Positions 49,634-59,310 are shown, numbered from the stretch's first letter. The stretch is DNA of 64,000 nt from Streptomyces rhizosphaerihabitans (GCF_025399795.1 NZ_JAODTZ010000044.1:25845-89844), one strand, 5' to 3'. The notes: a model not told the origin generated them from the sequence alone. A program made the numbers and translations.

Positions 49634-49707
49634 TAGCGGGGACAGGATTTGAACCTGCGACCTCTGGGTTATGAGCCCAGCGAGCTACCGAGCTGCTCCA
49701 CCCCGCG
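49634..49707 (-). tRNA. initiator tRNA-fMet (CAT), copy 1
   Basis: 74 nt. The minus strand gives a full cloverleaf: acceptor arm gcgggg pairing with ccccgc, D arm gagc/gctc, anticodon loop ctcataa and T-loop ttcaaat. Position 1 (C) does not pair with position 72 (T), and three G-C pairs (ggg/ccc) close the anticodon stem; both are initiator hallmarks. CCA is not encoded. The sequence is identical to the second copy at 51991-52064. Confidence 0.95.
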
Positions 49708-49910
49708 TCGATGAACTGAACAGTACGTCAACTCCGTGGCCAGCGCAAATCCCTTGTTCGAGCGCTCCGACGGCAGCCCTCCGACCCCCGTACCAGTGCC
49801 GTTCCCCGGGTCAGGACGGAACCCCTGCCCGCCCGGACCGAGGCAGACCCCGGCGCACCCAGCCCGAGGCAGGGAGGGTCCAAGCCGGGTCCCACCACCC
49901 GGGCCGCCGC

Positions 49911-51761
49911 TCACGCGGACAGCTCCTCCCGCAAAGCGTCCCGCAGCCGCGCCGCCCGTTCGGAGACCTCCGCCGGTCCCAGCGACACGGCCCGGTCGGC
50001 CCACCGCTGCCCCTCCGCCAGCTCCCCGCGCCGCGCGTACACGAGCGCCAGCCGAAGTGCCGCCCGCCCGTGCCCCGCGTCCGCCGCGCGGGTCCACCAC
50101 AGCGCCGCCTCCGGCTCGCTCCCCTCGCGTGCCAGCAGCAGCCCGAGATTGAACGCGCCGTTGCGCGACCCGGCCTCGGCGGCCTCGCGGTACCAGCGGG
50201 CCGCCTCCACCACGTCGCCCCGTGCCGCGGCCAGCATCCCGACCCGCACCTGCGCACGCCGGTGCCCCTGGGACGCCGCCCGCTCGTACCACTCCTCGCA
50301 CTCGCTCTTCTCCTGCGCGGGCTCCCCGAGTTCGTGCGCGGGCGCGGGTGGCCGCCGGGCGTCGAGCACGGCGGCGAGCCGGTAGGCGGCCTCGGCACTG
50401 CCCCCTCCCGCGGCGCACCGCAGATGCCGCTCGGCAGTCGGCTCGTCACCCTCCCGCAGCCGCGCGATGCCGACCTGAAGCGCCGCCTCCGTGTGTCCGG
50501 CGGCGGCCGCCCGCTCGTACCACCGCAGCGCGGCGGCGTCATCACTGTCGGTGGCGCGTCCGGCGTGCAGGATGCCGAGGTTGAACGCGGCGTCCACGCT
50601 CCCGGCCTCCGCGGCCTTGGAGAACCACGGCTCGGCTCCGGCCGCGTCGCCGACCTGGAGCAGCAGGATCGCCAGGGCGTTGGCTGCCTCGCGGTGACCG
50701 GCGTACGCGGCCCTGCGGTACCACTGCTCGGCCTGCGCGGTCCGCCCCTGCTCGGCACAGAGCAGTCCGAGGTTGTACGCGCCGTTCACATCGCCCGCGT
50801 CCATCGCGGCTCGGTACCACCGCTCGGCGGTCTGCGTCTCGCCACGCTCGGCGTGCAGCGCGCCCAGCGCGTTGGCGGCGTTCCCGTCCCCGTCCTGGGC
50901 GGCCCGCAGCCACCAGACGGCGGCGCTCTCGGGGTCCCCCGCGTCGCGCAGCAGGAACCCCAGGGCGCACGCGGCACGCGCCTCCCCGTCCTTGGCGGAC
51001 GTCAGATACCAGCGGCCGGCCTCCTTGAGATCGCCCCGCTTCTCCAGGATCGCCCCGAGGTGCAGCGCGGCCCTGCGGTGCCCGCGCGCGGCGGCCTGCC
51101 GGTACCACTGCTCGGCAGCCTGCCCGGCGGCACCGATGACACCGTTGTCGCCCACGGCCTCGCCCGAGTCCAGGGCCTTGCGGTCAAGCGTGCGCGCCAG
51201 TCGGTACGCGGCCTCACGGTGCCCTCGCTCCGCGGCGGCCCGCATCCACTGTTCGGCACCCACGTCGCTGCGATGCTCCAGCAGGTCCGCGAGGGCGTAC
51301 GCGCCCAGGGCGTGGCCCTGCTCGGCGGACTGGCGCAGCCAGTACTCGGCGGCAGGCTCGTCACCGCGCTCGCGGTGGTGCCGGCCGAGCGCGTGCGCGG
51401 CGGCCGCGCTGCCCGCGACGGCGGCGATCCTCCACCAGCCGGCGGCTTCGTCGGCGTATCCGCGCTGGTACAGCAGGACACCCAGGTTGTTGGCGGCCGC
51501 GCGGTCACCGGCGGCGGTGGCGGCGCGCAACTGGGGCTCGGCCGCGTCGAGATCACCGCGGCGCAGCAGCATGGCTCCGAGGACGCTCATCGCCTCGACG
51601 TCGCCGGCTTCGGCGGCCGACCACTGGCGCGCCTCCTCGGCAGCCTCGCCGGTTTCGTCCCGGTCGGAAGGCTGCGTGAGATCCGCAGGCTGCTCAAAGT
51701 CGGCATGCTGCGCAAACCGCCCTGTATCCAACAGAGTTGCCTTGTCCCCCATAACGTCCAT
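49911..51761 (-). CDS. Sel1-like / TPR repeat protein
   Basis: 616 aa built from about fourteen Sel1-type repeats of 36 residues (for example GDVEAMSVLGAMLLRRGDLD and GHREAANALAILLLQVGDAA), each with the A/G spacing pattern of alpha-alpha hairpins. An acidic leader of about 45 residues precedes them. No signal or membrane segment is present, so it is a cytosolic scaffold. The ATG at 51761 follows AGGTGG; an ATG three codons later is possible. It lies between two identical tRNA-fMet genes. Confidence 0.9.
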   Translation of the reverse strand: MDVMGDKATLLDTGRFAQHADFEQPADLTQPSDRDETGEAAEEARQWSAAEAGDVEAMSVLGAMLLRRGDLDAAEPQLRAATAAGDRAAANNLGVLLYQRGYADEAAGWWRIAAVAGSAAAAHALGRHHRERGDEPAAEYWLRQSAEQGHALGAYALADLLEHRSDVGAEQWMRAAAERGHREAAYRLARTLDRKALDSGEAVGDNGVIGAAGQAAEQWYRQAAARGHRRAALHLGAILEKRGDLKEAGRWYLTSAKDGEARAACALGFLLRDAGDPESAAVWWLRAAQDGDGNAANALGALHAERGETQTAERWYRAAMDAGDVNGAYNLGLLCAEQGRTAQAEQWYRRAAYAGHREAANALAILLLQVGDAAGAEPWFSKAAEAGSVDAAFNLGILHAGRATDSDDAAALRWYERAAAAGHTEAALQVGIARLREGDEPTAERHLRCAAGGGSAEAAYRLAAVLDARRPPAPAHELGEPAQEKSECEEWYERAASQGHRRAQVRVGMLAAARGDVVEAARWYREAAEAGSRNGAFNLGLLLAREGSEPEAALWWTRAADAGHGRAALRLALVYARRGELAEGQRWADRAVSLGPAEVSERAARLRDALREELSA

Positions 51762-51945
51762 CGTCGCACCACCTGCAAACTGGGTACACCTGGTATACCG
51801 CAGCCAGTTAGGTCACTTCAGCGTTTTGTCGACATGCCCACACGGAGACAAGTCAAACACAGACAGCCCAACTGCCCTCGCATGTCGCGGCACTTCACAC
51901 GAGTCGCCAGGTCACCGGGCAGGCCTCGGCGTGGCGCCACACACG

Positions 51946-51984
51946 TCGAAGGCCCGGATCCATGAACTGGATCCGGGCCTTCGA
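51946..51984 (-). terminator. terminator of the second initiator tRNA
   Basis: 17-bp perfect stem (51946-51962 with 51968-51984) and a 5-base loop, seven bases past the tRNA 3' end. Confidence 0.85.
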
Positions 51985-51990
51985 CTTCAG

Positions 51991-52064
51991 TAGCGGGGAC
52001 AGGATTTGAACCTGCGACCTCTGGGTTATGAGCCCAGCGAGCTACCGAGCTGCTCCACCCCGCG
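51991..52064 (-). tRNA. initiator tRNA-fMet (CAT), copy 2
   Basis: 74 nt, identical to the copy at 49634-49707, with the same unpaired 1-72 position and ggg/ccc anticodon stem. The identity extends six bases past the 3' end (cttcag on the plus strand), giving 80 bp in all. It lies 42 bases downstream of the UPF0182 gene on the same strand. Confidence 0.95.
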
Positions 52065-52106
52065 CCGTTGTGTTGCAACCGTACCACGGCGCGGGGTGGC
52101 TCCTGA

Positions 52107-55076
52107 TCAGCCGCTTCCGGTGCTCTTTTCGCTGCTCGGACTGCTGCTGGGACTGCTGCTCGGACCGCCGCTCTTGTCGGTGCCCTTGCCGTCCGTCTTG
52201 CCGGCGCCGGAGGTGCCGCCTGCCTTGTCCGCCTTGGCCTGTGCGTCCTCGGCCCGCTTCAGGGCGTCCTCGAGGTTCTTCTGCGCCTCGCCGTACGCCT
52301 TCCAGTCGCCCTTCTTGAGGGCTTCCTGCCCCTGGTCGAAGGCCTTCTGCGCGTCGTCGAGCGCGGCCTGGACCGTCGGGTTGCCCGACGTGGGCGGCTT
52401 CGTGGTGCCCTGGTCCGGCGGCACGGTCGAACTCTCCGCCCCGAAGACCTTGTTGAGCGCCTGGCCCAGCGTGTCCTCGAACGCGGTGCTGCCTCCGTAC
52501 GTCACCAACACCTTGCGCAGCAGCGGGTACTTGAGATCGCCGCCGCGGACGTAGACCGGTTCCACGTAGAGCAGTCCGCCGTCGAGCGGCACGGTCAGCA
52601 GGTTGCCGTACTCGACCTCCGAGTCGCCGCCTCTGAGGAGCCTGATGGACTCGGCGATGGACGGCTCGGAGTTGAACTGGCTCTGCACCCGCTTGGGTCC
52701 GTCGACGGTTCTGCCGGTCGGCAGTTTCAGGACGCTGATCTTGCCGTAACCGGGCGTCCCCGCCTCGGCGTTGACCGAGACGAAGGCACTCAGGTTGTCA
52801 CGGCCGTTCGGTGTCATCGTCGTCGTCAGCGAGAACGCCTGCGACGTGTCCCCGGGCAGCTTCATGCTCAGGTAGTACGGCGGCACCGCGCTGCCCGACT
52901 TGTTGGTCGGGTCGTCCGGGACCTGCCACACCTCGCTGCCGCTCAGGAACGTCTGGGCGTCCTTCACGTGGTAGCGGGTGAGCAGTTCGCGCTGGACCTT
53001 GAACAGGTCCTGCGGATACCGCAGATGGGCCATCAGCTCCGGCGAGATCGACTTCTTCGACTGCACCGTGTCCGGGAACGCCTTCATCCAGGTCTTCAGG
53101 ACCGGGTCCTCGGTGTCCCACTGGTAGAGCTTGACCGCGCCGGTGTACGCGTCGACGGTCGCCTTCACCGAGTTGCGGATGTAGTTGACCTGGTTCTGCT
53201 GGGCCACCACCGCGCGCTGGTTGTTGGCCGCCGTCAGCGAGTCCGCCGTGGTGTCGCCGAGCGTGGTGCGCGACGCGTACGGATAGCCGTTGGTGGTGGT
53301 GTACGCGTCGACGATCCACTGGATCTTCCCGTCGACGACCGCCGGGTAGGCGTCACCGTCGATGGTCAGCCAGGGGGCCACCGCCTCGACCCGCTCCTTG
53401 GGCGTGCGGTTGTAGAGAATCCGCGAACCCTCGCCGATCGCGCCCGAGTACATGATCTGCGGCTCGCCGAACGCCACCGCGTACGCGGCCCGGTTGACCG
53501 GGCTGGCGAGGCTGATCCCGCTCTTGCCCTGGTAACTGGTGGTCTTCTCACCGCTGTCGTCGGAGTAGTCGATCTCCTTCTGGGGACCGCCGACGATCGA
53601 GTACTGGGTGGTCTTCTCGCCGTAGTAGATCTGCTGCTGGTACGAGCCCAGGTCGCCCTTGGACGGCAGGTTGTACTCGGTGAAGACCGGGCGGCCCTCG
53701 CTGTCGGCCGTGGTGCCCTTGGCCGCGACGACGCCGTATCCGTGCGTGTACCGGAAGTGGTCGTTGATCCAGTTGTTCTTCGGGATGCCCGCGAGGTTCA
53801 GCTCGCGGAGCCCGAGGACCGTGTCCTGTTCCTTGCCGTTCTTGCTGTACCGGTCGACGTCCAGGTTCGACGGGAAGCCGTAGTAGTTCCGCACCTGCTG
53901 GAGCTGCTGGAAGGTCGGCGACACGATGTTCGGGTCCATCAGCCGGATGCTCGCGATGGTGTCGGCGTCGTCACGGAGCTTGGACTTGTCCTTGGTGTCG
54001 CTCGACCCCGGGTAGTCCTGCACATCGGTGCCGGCGATCCCGTACGCCTCACGGGTCGCCTTGAGGTTCTTCTCGACGTACGGCGCTTCCTTGGCCTGCT
54101 CGTTGGGCTCGACCTGGAACTTCTGGACGATCGCCGGGTACAGGCCGCCGATGAGGATCGCGGAGAGCACCATCAGGCCGAAGCCGATGACGGGCAGCTG
54201 CCAGGTGCGCCGCCACAGGGTCGCGAAGAAGAGCAGCGCGCAGATGACGGCGATGCAGAACAGGATCGTCTTGGCGGGCAGATAGGCGTTCGCGTCGACG
54301 TACCTCAGGCCCGTCCAGTTGCCGGTCGCCTTGAAGTCACTGGACTTCACCGCGAGCCCGTACCGGTCGAGCCAGTAGGCGACCGCCTTCAGGGCGACGA
54401 AGACGCCGAGGAGCACCGAGAGGTGCCCTGTCGCCGCGGCCGTGGCACGCGCTCCCGGACTGGTGATCCGCAGACCGCCGTACAGGTAGTGCGTGAGCGC
54501 GGCGGCGATCAGCGAGAGCACGGCGGCGGCGAAGCCGAAGCCGAGCAGGAAGCGGTACCAGGGCAGGTCGAAGGCGTAGAACGAGACGTCGAGGTGGAAC
54601 TGGGGGTCCTTCTGGTGGAAGGGCACTCCGTTCACCCACATCAGCCACGTGCGCCACTGGCCCGAGGCGGACGCGCCGGCGATCAGCCCCACCAGGGAGG
54701 TGATCGCGAGCAGCAGCCACCGCTTGTAGGGCGCGATGCCCATGCGGTACCGGTCGAGGTTCTGCTGCTCCATCGACATGGCGCTGAGCGGCGGCCGCAA
54801 CCGGTGCGCCAGCCAGATGTTGAAGCCCACCGCGGCCGCCATCAGCAGACCGAAGACGAAGAAGAGCCCGATCTTGGTCCACAGTGTGGTGGTGAAGACC
54901 GACGAGTAGTGAACCGAGCGGTACCAGAGCCAGTCCGTCCAGAACCCCGCGAACATGACGAAGGCCATGGCCAGCACGGCCAGCACGCCCAGTGTCATGA
55001 GCAGGGTCCGGACACGCCGGGACGGCCGGCCCACTCTGATCCGTGACCCCGTCGGGCCTCCGCCGCGGTCCGGCAT
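52107..55076 (-). CDS. UPF0182-family large membrane protein
   Basis: 989 aa. Seven membrane helices lie in the first ~330 residues (LMTLGVLAVLAMAFVMFAGF first), then a large extracytoplasmic domain of about 550 residues rich in Tyr, Gly and Asp. The last ~110 residues are an Ala/Lys/Glu coiled segment (AQKAFDQGQEALKKGDWKAY type) and a Ser/Gly/Lys tail. This is the actinobacterial UPF0182 family; function unknown. The start is either ATG 55076 (chosen) or GTG 55097, which has the better ribosome site. Confidence 0.88.
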   Translation of the reverse strand: MPDRGGGPTGSRIRVGRPSRRVRTLLMTLGVLAVLAMAFVMFAGFWTDWLWYRSVHYSSVFTTTLWTKIGLFFVFGLLMAAAVGFNIWLAHRLRPPLSAMSMEQQNLDRYRMGIAPYKRWLLLAITSLVGLIAGASASGQWRTWLMWVNGVPFHQKDPQFHLDVSFYAFDLPWYRFLLGFGFAAAVLSLIAAALTHYLYGGLRITSPGARATAAATGHLSVLLGVFVALKAVAYWLDRYGLAVKSSDFKATGNWTGLRYVDANAYLPAKTILFCIAVICALLFFATLWRRTWQLPVIGFGLMVLSAILIGGLYPAIVQKFQVEPNEQAKEAPYVEKNLKATREAYGIAGTDVQDYPGSSDTKDKSKLRDDADTIASIRLMDPNIVSPTFQQLQQVRNYYGFPSNLDVDRYSKNGKEQDTVLGLRELNLAGIPKNNWINDHFRYTHGYGVVAAKGTTADSEGRPVFTEYNLPSKGDLGSYQQQIYYGEKTTQYSIVGGPQKEIDYSDDSGEKTTSYQGKSGISLASPVNRAAYAVAFGEPQIMYSGAIGEGSRILYNRTPKERVEAVAPWLTIDGDAYPAVVDGKIQWIVDAYTTTNGYPYASRTTLGDTTADSLTAANNQRAVVAQQNQVNYIRNSVKATVDAYTGAVKLYQWDTEDPVLKTWMKAFPDTVQSKKSISPELMAHLRYPQDLFKVQRELLTRYHVKDAQTFLSGSEVWQVPDDPTNKSGSAVPPYYLSMKLPGDTSQAFSLTTTMTPNGRDNLSAFVSVNAEAGTPGYGKISVLKLPTGRTVDGPKRVQSQFNSEPSIAESIRLLRGGDSEVEYGNLLTVPLDGGLLYVEPVYVRGGDLKYPLLRKVLVTYGGSTAFEDTLGQALNKVFGAESSTVPPDQGTTKPPTSGNPTVQAALDDAQKAFDQGQEALKKGDWKAYGEAQKNLEDALKRAEDAQAKADKAGGTSGAGKTDGKGTDKSGGPSSSPSSSPSSEKSTGSG

Positions 55077-55239
55077 CTGGAAAGCCAAGGTGCGCACCTC
55101 GAAGTCGCTGTTGATCCGTCAGGCCCCCGTGTCGGTGGACCGTCCGTAAGGCTCCGTGATCGAGGAGCCTCATCTATGCAACTTACTCACGCTTTACTCG
55201 GTTCCCGATTCCGGTTACGAACGAGGCAGGATTGTGACC

Positions 55240-55782
55240 ATGTCCAACACTCCCATGGCAGCGAGCCCACTCACCCGGGCCGTACTCGAGATCGACGAGT
55301 ACGCCTCCGGCCTCGGCTGGGACCAGCCCGCCCGCCTCTTCGCCCTCGTAGACACCGCACGGCTGCGGGTTCAGGAACCCGGCCTCGCCGCTCAGCTCGG
55401 CCTGGAGAACGAGCAGGAGACCATCGGTCTCACCCCCATCGAGCAGGACGAGATCCCTGCCGGCAAGCCGCTGGACGAGTTCCTCGGCACCATCGCCTGG
55501 CCCGACGCCGTCGTCGGCTGCGCGCTCACCGTGGAGCGGCTGATGCTGCCGCCGTCCGCGGAGGCGTCGGTCCCGGAGGGTCTCAGCGGCAAGAAGCTCA
55601 CGAAGTGGGTCGCCGCGCACCCGGACCGTCAGGAGGTGCGCATGACGGTCGGCGTCCTGCGCGACGGCACCCGTGACTCGGCGCTGCGGCTGCGCGAGAA
55701 GGACGCTGCGACGGAGGTGCTCACGGGGGCGGGCCTGGTGCCGGGCCTCGCGGAGGCGCTGTCGGCGACGTTCGCGGACTGA
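55240..55782 (+). CDS. PPA1309-family conserved protein
   Basis: 180 aa, cytosolic. It starts MSNTPMAASPLTRAVLEIDE and contains GWDQPARLFALVDTARLRVQ, WPDAVVGCALTVERLMLPP and AHPDRQEVRMTVGVLRDGTR, the conserved blocks of the actinobacterial PPA1309 family. Function is unknown. It is regularly divergent from UPF0182 and convergent with the PDZ-Lon gene. The ATG at 55240 or a GTG two codons earlier could start translation after gaggcagg. Confidence 0.88.
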   Translation: MSNTPMAASPLTRAVLEIDEYASGLGWDQPARLFALVDTARLRVQEPGLAAQLGLENEQETIGLTPIEQDEIPAGKPLDEFLGTIAWPDAVVGCALTVERLMLPPSAEASVPEGLSGKKLTKWVAAHPDRQEVRMTVGVLRDGTRDSALRLREKDAATEVLTGAGLVPGLAEALSATFAD

Positions 55783-55794
55783 TCCGCGCACGGA

Positions 55795-55839
55795 CGTGGT
55801 CGGGGGCGTCCCGCGAACCGCGAGGCGCCCCCGACCACG
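55795..55839. terminator. bidirectional terminator PPA1309 / PDZ protease
   Basis: 14-bp perfect stem (55795-55808 with 55826-55839), 17-base loop, between convergent stops. Confidence 0.82.
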
Positions 55840-55854
55840 GACGAGCGGTGTCCG

Positions 55855-56952
55855 TCAGCCCTTGGTGGTGCACTTCGGCAGGTCGGAGGTCCGGCCCGCG
55901 CTGATGTCCTTGAGGGCCTTCATCGCGTCGTCGATGGTGTTGACCTTGACGAGCGTCAGCCCGTCGGGGGTGTCCTTGGCGGCTTCAGCGCAGTTGTCCT
56001 TGGGCGTCAGGAAGTACTGGGCGCCCTTGTTGCGCGCGCCGACGGTCTTCATGTCGATGCCGCCGATCGGGCCGACCTTGCCGTCGTCGTCGATGGTGCC
56101 GGTACCGGCGACGAACTTGCCTCCGGTGAGGTTCCCCTGTGTGAGCTTGTCCACTATGCCGAGCGAGAACATCAGACCCGCGCTCGGGCCGCCGACGTCG
56201 GCGAGCTTGATGTCGATGGTGAACGGGAACGTGTGGTCGGTCCCGGCCGAGATCCCGACGATGGCACGATCACTGCCGCTGTCGTCGGACTTGACCGTGG
56301 TGATCGTCACATCCTTGGTCGCGGTCGCCGTCGTGTGCTCCTTCGTGGCGGCGGCCTGATCCTTGGCGGGCACGATCCTGAACACGACCTTGTCGCCGGG
56401 CTTGTGCTTGGTGACCAGCTTCGCGACGTCGTCGAACGCCTTCACGGGAGTACCGTCGACGGCCTTGATGACGTCACCCGCGTGCAGCCGTCCCTCGGCC
56501 GGGGAGCCCTTGAGGACGGTGGAGACGATCACCCAGGACTTCACCGGGATGCCCAGCTCCTTCAGAGCGGACACCTTGGCGCTCTCCTGGGACTGGCTGA
56601 ACTCCTCGGCGTTCTCCTGCGTCGACTGCTGCTCGGTCTTGCCGTCCGGGTAGAGCGTGTCGTGCGGCACGATCTTGCTGTCGTGCGCCAGCCATCCGTA
56701 CACGGCCTCGACGAGGTTCATGTTGTAGTCGGCGCTGGTGACACGGACCGTGGTCATGTTCAGGTGCCCGGTCGTCGGATACGTCTTGCGACCGGAGATC
56801 TGCAGCACCGGCTCGCCGTCGTGGTCACCCAGTGTGTTCACGGTGGGACCCGGTGACATCTCCGAGTACGGCACTTTGATGAACACTCCCGCGCACAGGA
56901 GCGCGATCAGGATCAGAGTGGAGGCGAGCATCGTCGCGGTGCGGCGTGGCAT
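55855..56952 (-). CDS. PDZ and Lon-type (S16) membrane-anchored protease, YlbL-like
   Basis: 365 aa. One N-terminal membrane anchor (TLILIALLCAGVFIKV) is followed by a PDZ domain (about 150-220: VSTVLKGSPAEGRLHAGDVI) and a Lon-like proteolytic domain with the dyad Ser in ADVGGPSAGLMFSLGI and Lys in GGIDMKTVGARNKGA. It faces the exterior, with no ATPase domain, and probably trims exported or membrane proteins. The ATG at 56952 gives MPRRTATMLASTL. It is convergent with the PPA1309 gene. Confidence 0.92.
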   Translation of the reverse strand: MPRRTATMLASTLILIALLCAGVFIKVPYSEMSPGPTVNTLGDHDGEPVLQISGRKTYPTTGHLNMTTVRVTSADYNMNLVEAVYGWLAHDSKIVPHDTLYPDGKTEQQSTQENAEEFSQSQESAKVSALKELGIPVKSWVIVSTVLKGSPAEGRLHAGDVIKAVDGTPVKAFDDVAKLVTKHKPGDKVVFRIVPAKDQAAATKEHTTATATKDVTITTVKSDDSGSDRAIVGISAGTDHTFPFTIDIKLADVGGPSAGLMFSLGIVDKLTQGNLTGGKFVAGTGTIDDDGKVGPIGGIDMKTVGARNKGAQYFLTPKDNCAEAAKDTPDGLTLVKVNTIDDAMKALKDISAGRTSDLPKCTTKG

Positions 56953-57159
56953 GGAACGACAGTACGGGACGGTGTTGTAAGCGCACCGTCGGGGCCGTCC
57001 GTACGTGGTGGGGCCGGAGCCCGCCCAAAGGGCGCGAACACGCACTTCCCGGCGGTGATCCAGAGTGCTCCGCGCGGTGTCGGAGCCGGCCGGGACACCG
57101 GACGCCGTCCGCCGCGTACCCGGTCGCATCGCGCGGGCGCGGGGGACGGACCGTGAATC

Positions 57160-57345
57160 TCACACCGCGTCGGAGTGGGACCTCTCCCGGACGTCGGTCC
57201 GCTCCATGGCCTCACGGAAGCGGGTGTATCCAGCGAGCTCGACACCGTCTCCGGCAGCCTTGCGATTCCGGCCGGCCCAACTTCCCCACAGACTGGCACC
57301 GATCGCGGCCATCAACGGAATCAGCAACCAGGCAAGCGCCGCCAT
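57160..57345 (-). CDS. small membrane protein, conserved hypothetical
   Basis: 61 aa starting MAALAWLLIPLMAAIGASLW, one N-terminal membrane helix and a charged cytosolic tail (TRFREAMERTDVRERS). The ATG at 57345 has GGGAGG at ideal spacing, which supports a real gene. It lies between moaE and the PDZ protease, all on the minus strand. Function unknown. Confidence 0.75.
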   Translation of the reverse strand: MAALAWLLIPLMAAIGASLWGSWAGRNRKAAGDGVELAGYTRFREAMERTDVRERSHSDAV

Positions 57346-57494
57346 GCCGACCTCCCAACCCCATGAGCGACCGCAACTGACTGATCAGCAGATTAACCAT
57401 CCGCACTGTTAACGCTCACGGCAGGGCCCCGGTTACGCAACCGGACGGCGGGTGAGAGCTCGGTCGGTTGTCGGCGCCGGGGAATTCGCCGGTC

Positions 57495-57956
57495 TCAGCA
57501 GGCTCCGACCCATTCCTGCGAACCGTCGGAGAACCTCTGGTGCTTCCAGATCGGCACGTCGTGCTTGAGATCGTCGATGAGCCTGCGACAGGCCTCGAAG
57601 GCCTCGCTCCGGTGCGGGCACGACACGGCGACGATAACGGCCAGGTCCCCGACGTGCAGGTCACCCACCCGGTGAACGGCGGCCAGTGCCCGCACCGGAT
57701 AGGCGGCGGCCACCTTCTCCGCGACCCGGCGCATCTCCGCCTCGGCACTGGGGTGGCACGAGTACCCGAGCTCGTCGACGTCGGCGCCTCCGTCGTGATT
57801 CCGCACGGTCCCCACGAACAGCGCGGTTCCCCCGGCGGCGTCGTCCCCCACGGCCTTGAAGACCTCGTCCAGGGAGAGCGGTTCGTCGCGGATCGCGAGC
57901 AGCCGGACCGGATCCTGAGCGGCCTGCTCACCGGGGTGGTCATAGGTAGATGCCAT
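57495..57956 (-). CDS. moaE: MoaE, molybdopterin synthase catalytic subunit
   Basis: 153 aa. MoaE converts precursor Z (cPMP) to molybdopterin using MoaD thiocarboxylate. Visible are the LFVGTVRNHDGG strand, HRVGDLHVGDLAVIVAVSCP, the conserved HRSEAFEACRRLIDDLK, and the catalytic lysines in LKHDVPIWKHQ. The partner MoaD is not encoded in this window. The ATG at 57956 begins MASTYDHPGEQAAQDPVRLL. Confidence 0.94.
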   Translation of the reverse strand: MASTYDHPGEQAAQDPVRLLAIRDEPLSLDEVFKAVGDDAAGGTALFVGTVRNHDGGADVDELGYSCHPSAEAEMRRVAEKVAAAYPVRALAAVHRVGDLHVGDLAVIVAVSCPHRSEAFEACRRLIDDLKHDVPIWKHQRFSDGSQEWVGAC

Positions 57957-58194
57957 GGCTCCATCGTGCCGCACCCCGCCGACACCGTGGAATACGGCTT
58001 TCACCCGGCACGCACGCGTACCGCTTGGAGCCTCCTCCAGAACCAGCCTCGACCGCACGAGCCCGATCCGTCGCAGGTGTGCGGGCCGCACCTTCACGGC
58101 TCGGCCGCCGGCACCGGCCGACGGGAACGATCTCCCACCCCGACCGCACAGCCGGCACGGACCCGGCACGGCACGGACCGGCACGTGCCCGGGG

Positions 58195-59310
58195 TCAGAT
58201 CCTGCGCCGCGCCTTCCGGGCCCGTCGTACCACCGCTGCCGCGCCCAGGAGGGCCACCGTCGCGCCCGCCGCGCCCGCCGCGGTCGCGTCCTTGCGGCCC
58301 AGTCGGCGGCCGGCCACCGTGTGCCGCCCGGCGACCTCCTCCAGCAGCTCCGCCAGGACCTCCTCGTTGGTCCAGCGCGGCCGCCATCCTGCATCGTGCA
58401 GCCGGCTCCCACTCACCACCCACGGGTACATCGTGTAGGCGAGATCCCCGGCGGGCGAAGGAGTGAGCCCGATCCGGTGGAGCCGGGCGGCGGCGCCCAG
58501 CGCGACCGCGGACGGCAGTTCCATCCGCCGGATCCCGCTCAGCTCCTCCACCTCCTCCTGCTCCAGCCATCCGTCGCACCCGACGGCCAGCTCGCCCTCG
58601 ACCTTCTCGACGACCGCGTACTCCAGCGCACTGCACAGATCCTCGACGTGGCAGAACTGCCAGGCGGGCCTCGACCCCGCCACGACCAGCAGCCGGGGTG
58701 ACTCGAAGTACCTGGTCAGCGCGGTGTCCGTACCGCCGCCGACGAGCACCCCGGGCCGCACGACGGTCACGTTCAGCCCCGGATGCGCCCGCGGCGCGCG
58801 GCGCGCGAGCCGCTCGATCTCCAGAAGGTCACCGACGCCCGTCGCCTCGGCCGTCGCCCGCAGTTCGGCGTCTTCGGAGAGGGGCAGTTCGTTGTCGGGC
58901 AGCGCTCCGTAGACCATCGCCGACGTGCACAGCACCACCCGGTGGACCCCGGCCGCCGCGGCGGCGGTGAGCACGGTCTGCGTCCCCCGGACGTTGTACG
59001 CGGTCCGGGCCGCCGCGTCCGTCTCCAGATCGAGGTCGAGAGCCAGATGGACCACGACGTCCGCTCCGCGCAGCTTTTCGGCGATCGCCGGGTCCCGGAC
59101 GTCCAGGATGTGCCACTGGGCGTCGGCGCACTCGCCGCGCCGTTCGTCGATGGCGACGACCTGCTTGATCTCCTCGCTGGCGGCCAGCCGCTCGGTGAGC
59201 AGCGCGCCCACACCGGCCGCGGCTCCGGTGACCGCGACGACGGGGCCGCGCGAGGCTGGGCTGGTTGAGTGGTTTCGCGCTGCGCGAACCTGCGGATCTG
59301 GGGAACTCAC
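58195..59310 (-). CDS. extended SDR / NAD-dependent epimerase-type protein
   Basis: 371 aa. The Rossmann motif is VVAVTGAAAGVGALLTERLA; D-rich strand ILDVRDPAI and VVVHLALDLD follow. The catalytic region reads TSAMVYGALPDNE, where the Tyr is present but the usual YxxxK Lys is not, so classic epimerase chemistry is doubtful. The C-terminus has one hydrophobic stretch (TAAGAAGATVALLGAAAVVR) and a basic end, suggesting membrane tethering. The GTG at 59310 follows GGAGA. Confidence 0.85.
   Translation of the reverse strand: MSSPDPQVRAARNHSTSPASRGPVVAVTGAAAGVGALLTERLAASEEIKQVVAIDERRGECADAQWHILDVRDPAIAEKLRGADVVVHLALDLDLETDAAARTAYNVRGTQTVLTAAAAAGVHRVVLCTSAMVYGALPDNELPLSEDAELRATAEATGVGDLLEIERLARRAPRAHPGLNVTVVRPGVLVGGGTDTALTRYFESPRLLVVAGSRPAWQFCHVEDLCSALEYAVVEKVEGELAVGCDGWLEQEEVEELSGIRRMELPSAVALGAAARLHRIGLTPSPAGDLAYTMYPWVVSGSRLHDAGWRPRWTNEEVLAELLEEVAGRHTVAGRRLGRKDATAAGAAGATVALLGAAAVVRRARKARRRI

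Noticed and set aside
49628..52064. tRNA direct repeats as attachment sites of an integrative element
   Set aside because: No integrase, excisionase or foreign genes lie between them, and the repeat is a whole functional tRNA rather than a 3' fragment.
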